Below, one piece after another: positions 63,673 to 64,000 of a stretch of 64,000 bases of DNA. The position numbers and the translations under genes are program-made. How positions within the stretch are numbered: position 1 is the stretch's first letter; each line of letters opens with the position of its first letter. Below the pieces are notes generated by a model. The model did not search any database and was not told the DNA's origin. It was given only the letters and a program-made list of their open reading frames with translations. The stretch is from contig NZ_LR733520.1 in assembly GCF_902506145.1 (NCBI RefSeq), positions 1,523,333-1,587,332 on the forward strand. The letters run 5' to 3'. The stretch comes from Burkholderia sp. 8Y. Lineage in GTDB: Bacteria; Pseudomonadota; Gammaproteobacteria; Burkholderiales; Burkholderiaceae.

Positions 63673-64000
63673 TAATGCCGTTCAGTTAAGGTCTCTTTTG
63701 AGGACTCGAACGGTGTAGCGAAACGGTCGCGATTTGACGGCTCGAGCGCAACTGCGCCCGGGCCGTTTTCTATTGGGAAGCTGTTTGAGCCGCTCACGCA
63801 GGCGCTTGAGCAGCGCGGGGAGTTTGCCGTACGAGCGCGTCACGGCTGCCCATGTCATTTCGTACTGAATGGTGTGGAATGCGCGGATGAAGCTCAGTTC
63901 ATCGGGGGCGTGCCCGGCCGCGAGTGCGGCCTTTGACATCTCCAGACGTATCAGGTTATACGCGATCAGCGCGCCCCAGAACTCCTGATAGACGCCTTCC
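63673..64000 (-). mobile_element. end of an IS4-family insertion sequence (continues beyond window)
   Basis: The sequence from 63673 (TAATGCCGTTCAGTTAAG) resembles the terminal inverted repeat of IS4-group elements as I remember it (TAATGCC-GATCAGTTAAG). The transposase stop codon, TCA on the plus strand at 63682-63684, lies inside that repeat, as in IS4 itself. Only the transposase C-terminal end is in the window. Confidence 0.75.
63682..64000 (-). CDS. IS4-family transposase, C-terminal part (partial)
   Basis: The open frame runs off the right edge of the window; the visible 105 or so residues are the C-terminus. EFWGALIAYNLIRLEMSKAA precedes the ATG at 63939, so that ATG is internal and not the true start. 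The EFW-x-x-L-x-AYNLIR region corresponds to the YREK-flanking region and C-terminal end of IS4-group DDE transposases (FIRAFHTIQYEMTWAA, ALLKRLRERLKQLPNRKR). The tail is basic (RPFRYTVRVLKRDLN). The catalytic Asp and Glu residues are outside the window, so activity cannot be judged. Confidence 0.85.
   Translation of the reverse strand, partial: EGVYQEFWGALIAYNLIRLEMSKAALAAGHAPDELSFIRAFHTIQYEMTWAAVTRSYGKLPALLKRLRERLKQLPNRKRPGRSCARAVKSRPFRYTVRVLKRDLN

Overview
The window is a high-GC chromosomal segment from a betaproteobacterium of the family Burkholderiaceae, most likely Burkholderia sensu lato (Paraburkholderia/Caballeronia type), on the main chromosome. The basis is gene order (ndk-rlmN-rodZ-ispG-hisS-yfgM-bamB-der-hfq-hflX-hflK-hflC-hisZ-purA; phaC-phaA-phaB-phaR) and close resemblance to remembered Burkholderia proteins. 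No database was searched, so the genus is inferred.

Layout. 1-7.6 kb: the 3' part of a ClcB-type chloride channel gene, a small exported protein, a DUF2795 protein, an AsmA-family protein, a FetAB-type ABC pair and two VOC-fold proteins. 7.7-13.2 kb: a minus-strand light-sensing operon, transcribed heme oxygenase (bphO), bacteriophytochrome (bphP), single-domain response regulator, hybrid histidine kinase. 13.4-17.4 kb: a bacterial NHEJ set (ku, ligD, small charged protein). 17.6-20.4 kb: an exported protein, an MDR oxidoreductase and a divergent LysR regulator. 20.4-21.4 kb: a gene-free stretch with three perfect short tandem repeat arrays. 21.4-27.8 kb: serB facing a minus-strand run of metC-like, lipoprotein, bktB, kdgK and rimO. 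27.9-32.8 kb: the PHB operon phaC-phaA-phaB with the regulator phaR. 33-40.4 kb: rluD-pgeF, divergent bamD, an IS5-transposase-derived gene, a DinG/YoaA helicase, a YdcH-like protein and an exported poly-Q coiled-coil protein. 40.6-45 kb: tex and kup back to back across a bidirectional terminator. 45.2-62.6 kb: a long minus-strand housekeeping block (ndk, rlmN, rodZ-like, ispG, hisS, yfgM-like, bamB, der, hfq, hflX, hflK, hflC, DUF2065, hisZ, purA, phosphoribosyltransferase). 62.9-64 kb: a BI-1/YccA membrane protein followed by one end of an IS4-family element.

Functional links. bphO makes the biliverdin that bphP needs, and the downstream regulator and hybrid kinase are the likely outputs. 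Ku and LigD form a two-protein end-joining machine. PhaA, PhaB and PhaC convert acetyl-CoA to polyhydroxybutyrate under PhaR; nearby bktB could add longer monomers. BamB and BamD are two lipoproteins of the outer-membrane assembly machine, encoded about 20 kb apart. HflK and HflC form a membrane complex that modulates FtsH.

The least explained signals are the repeat arrays at 20.5-20.9 kb, a 12-bp degenerate repeat ladder before bamD, 10-bp-phased repeats between phaA and phaB, a probable domesticated IS5 fragment next to bamD, and an IS4-family end that seems to cut the yccA terminator. I saw no rRNA, tRNA, CRISPR array or prophage.
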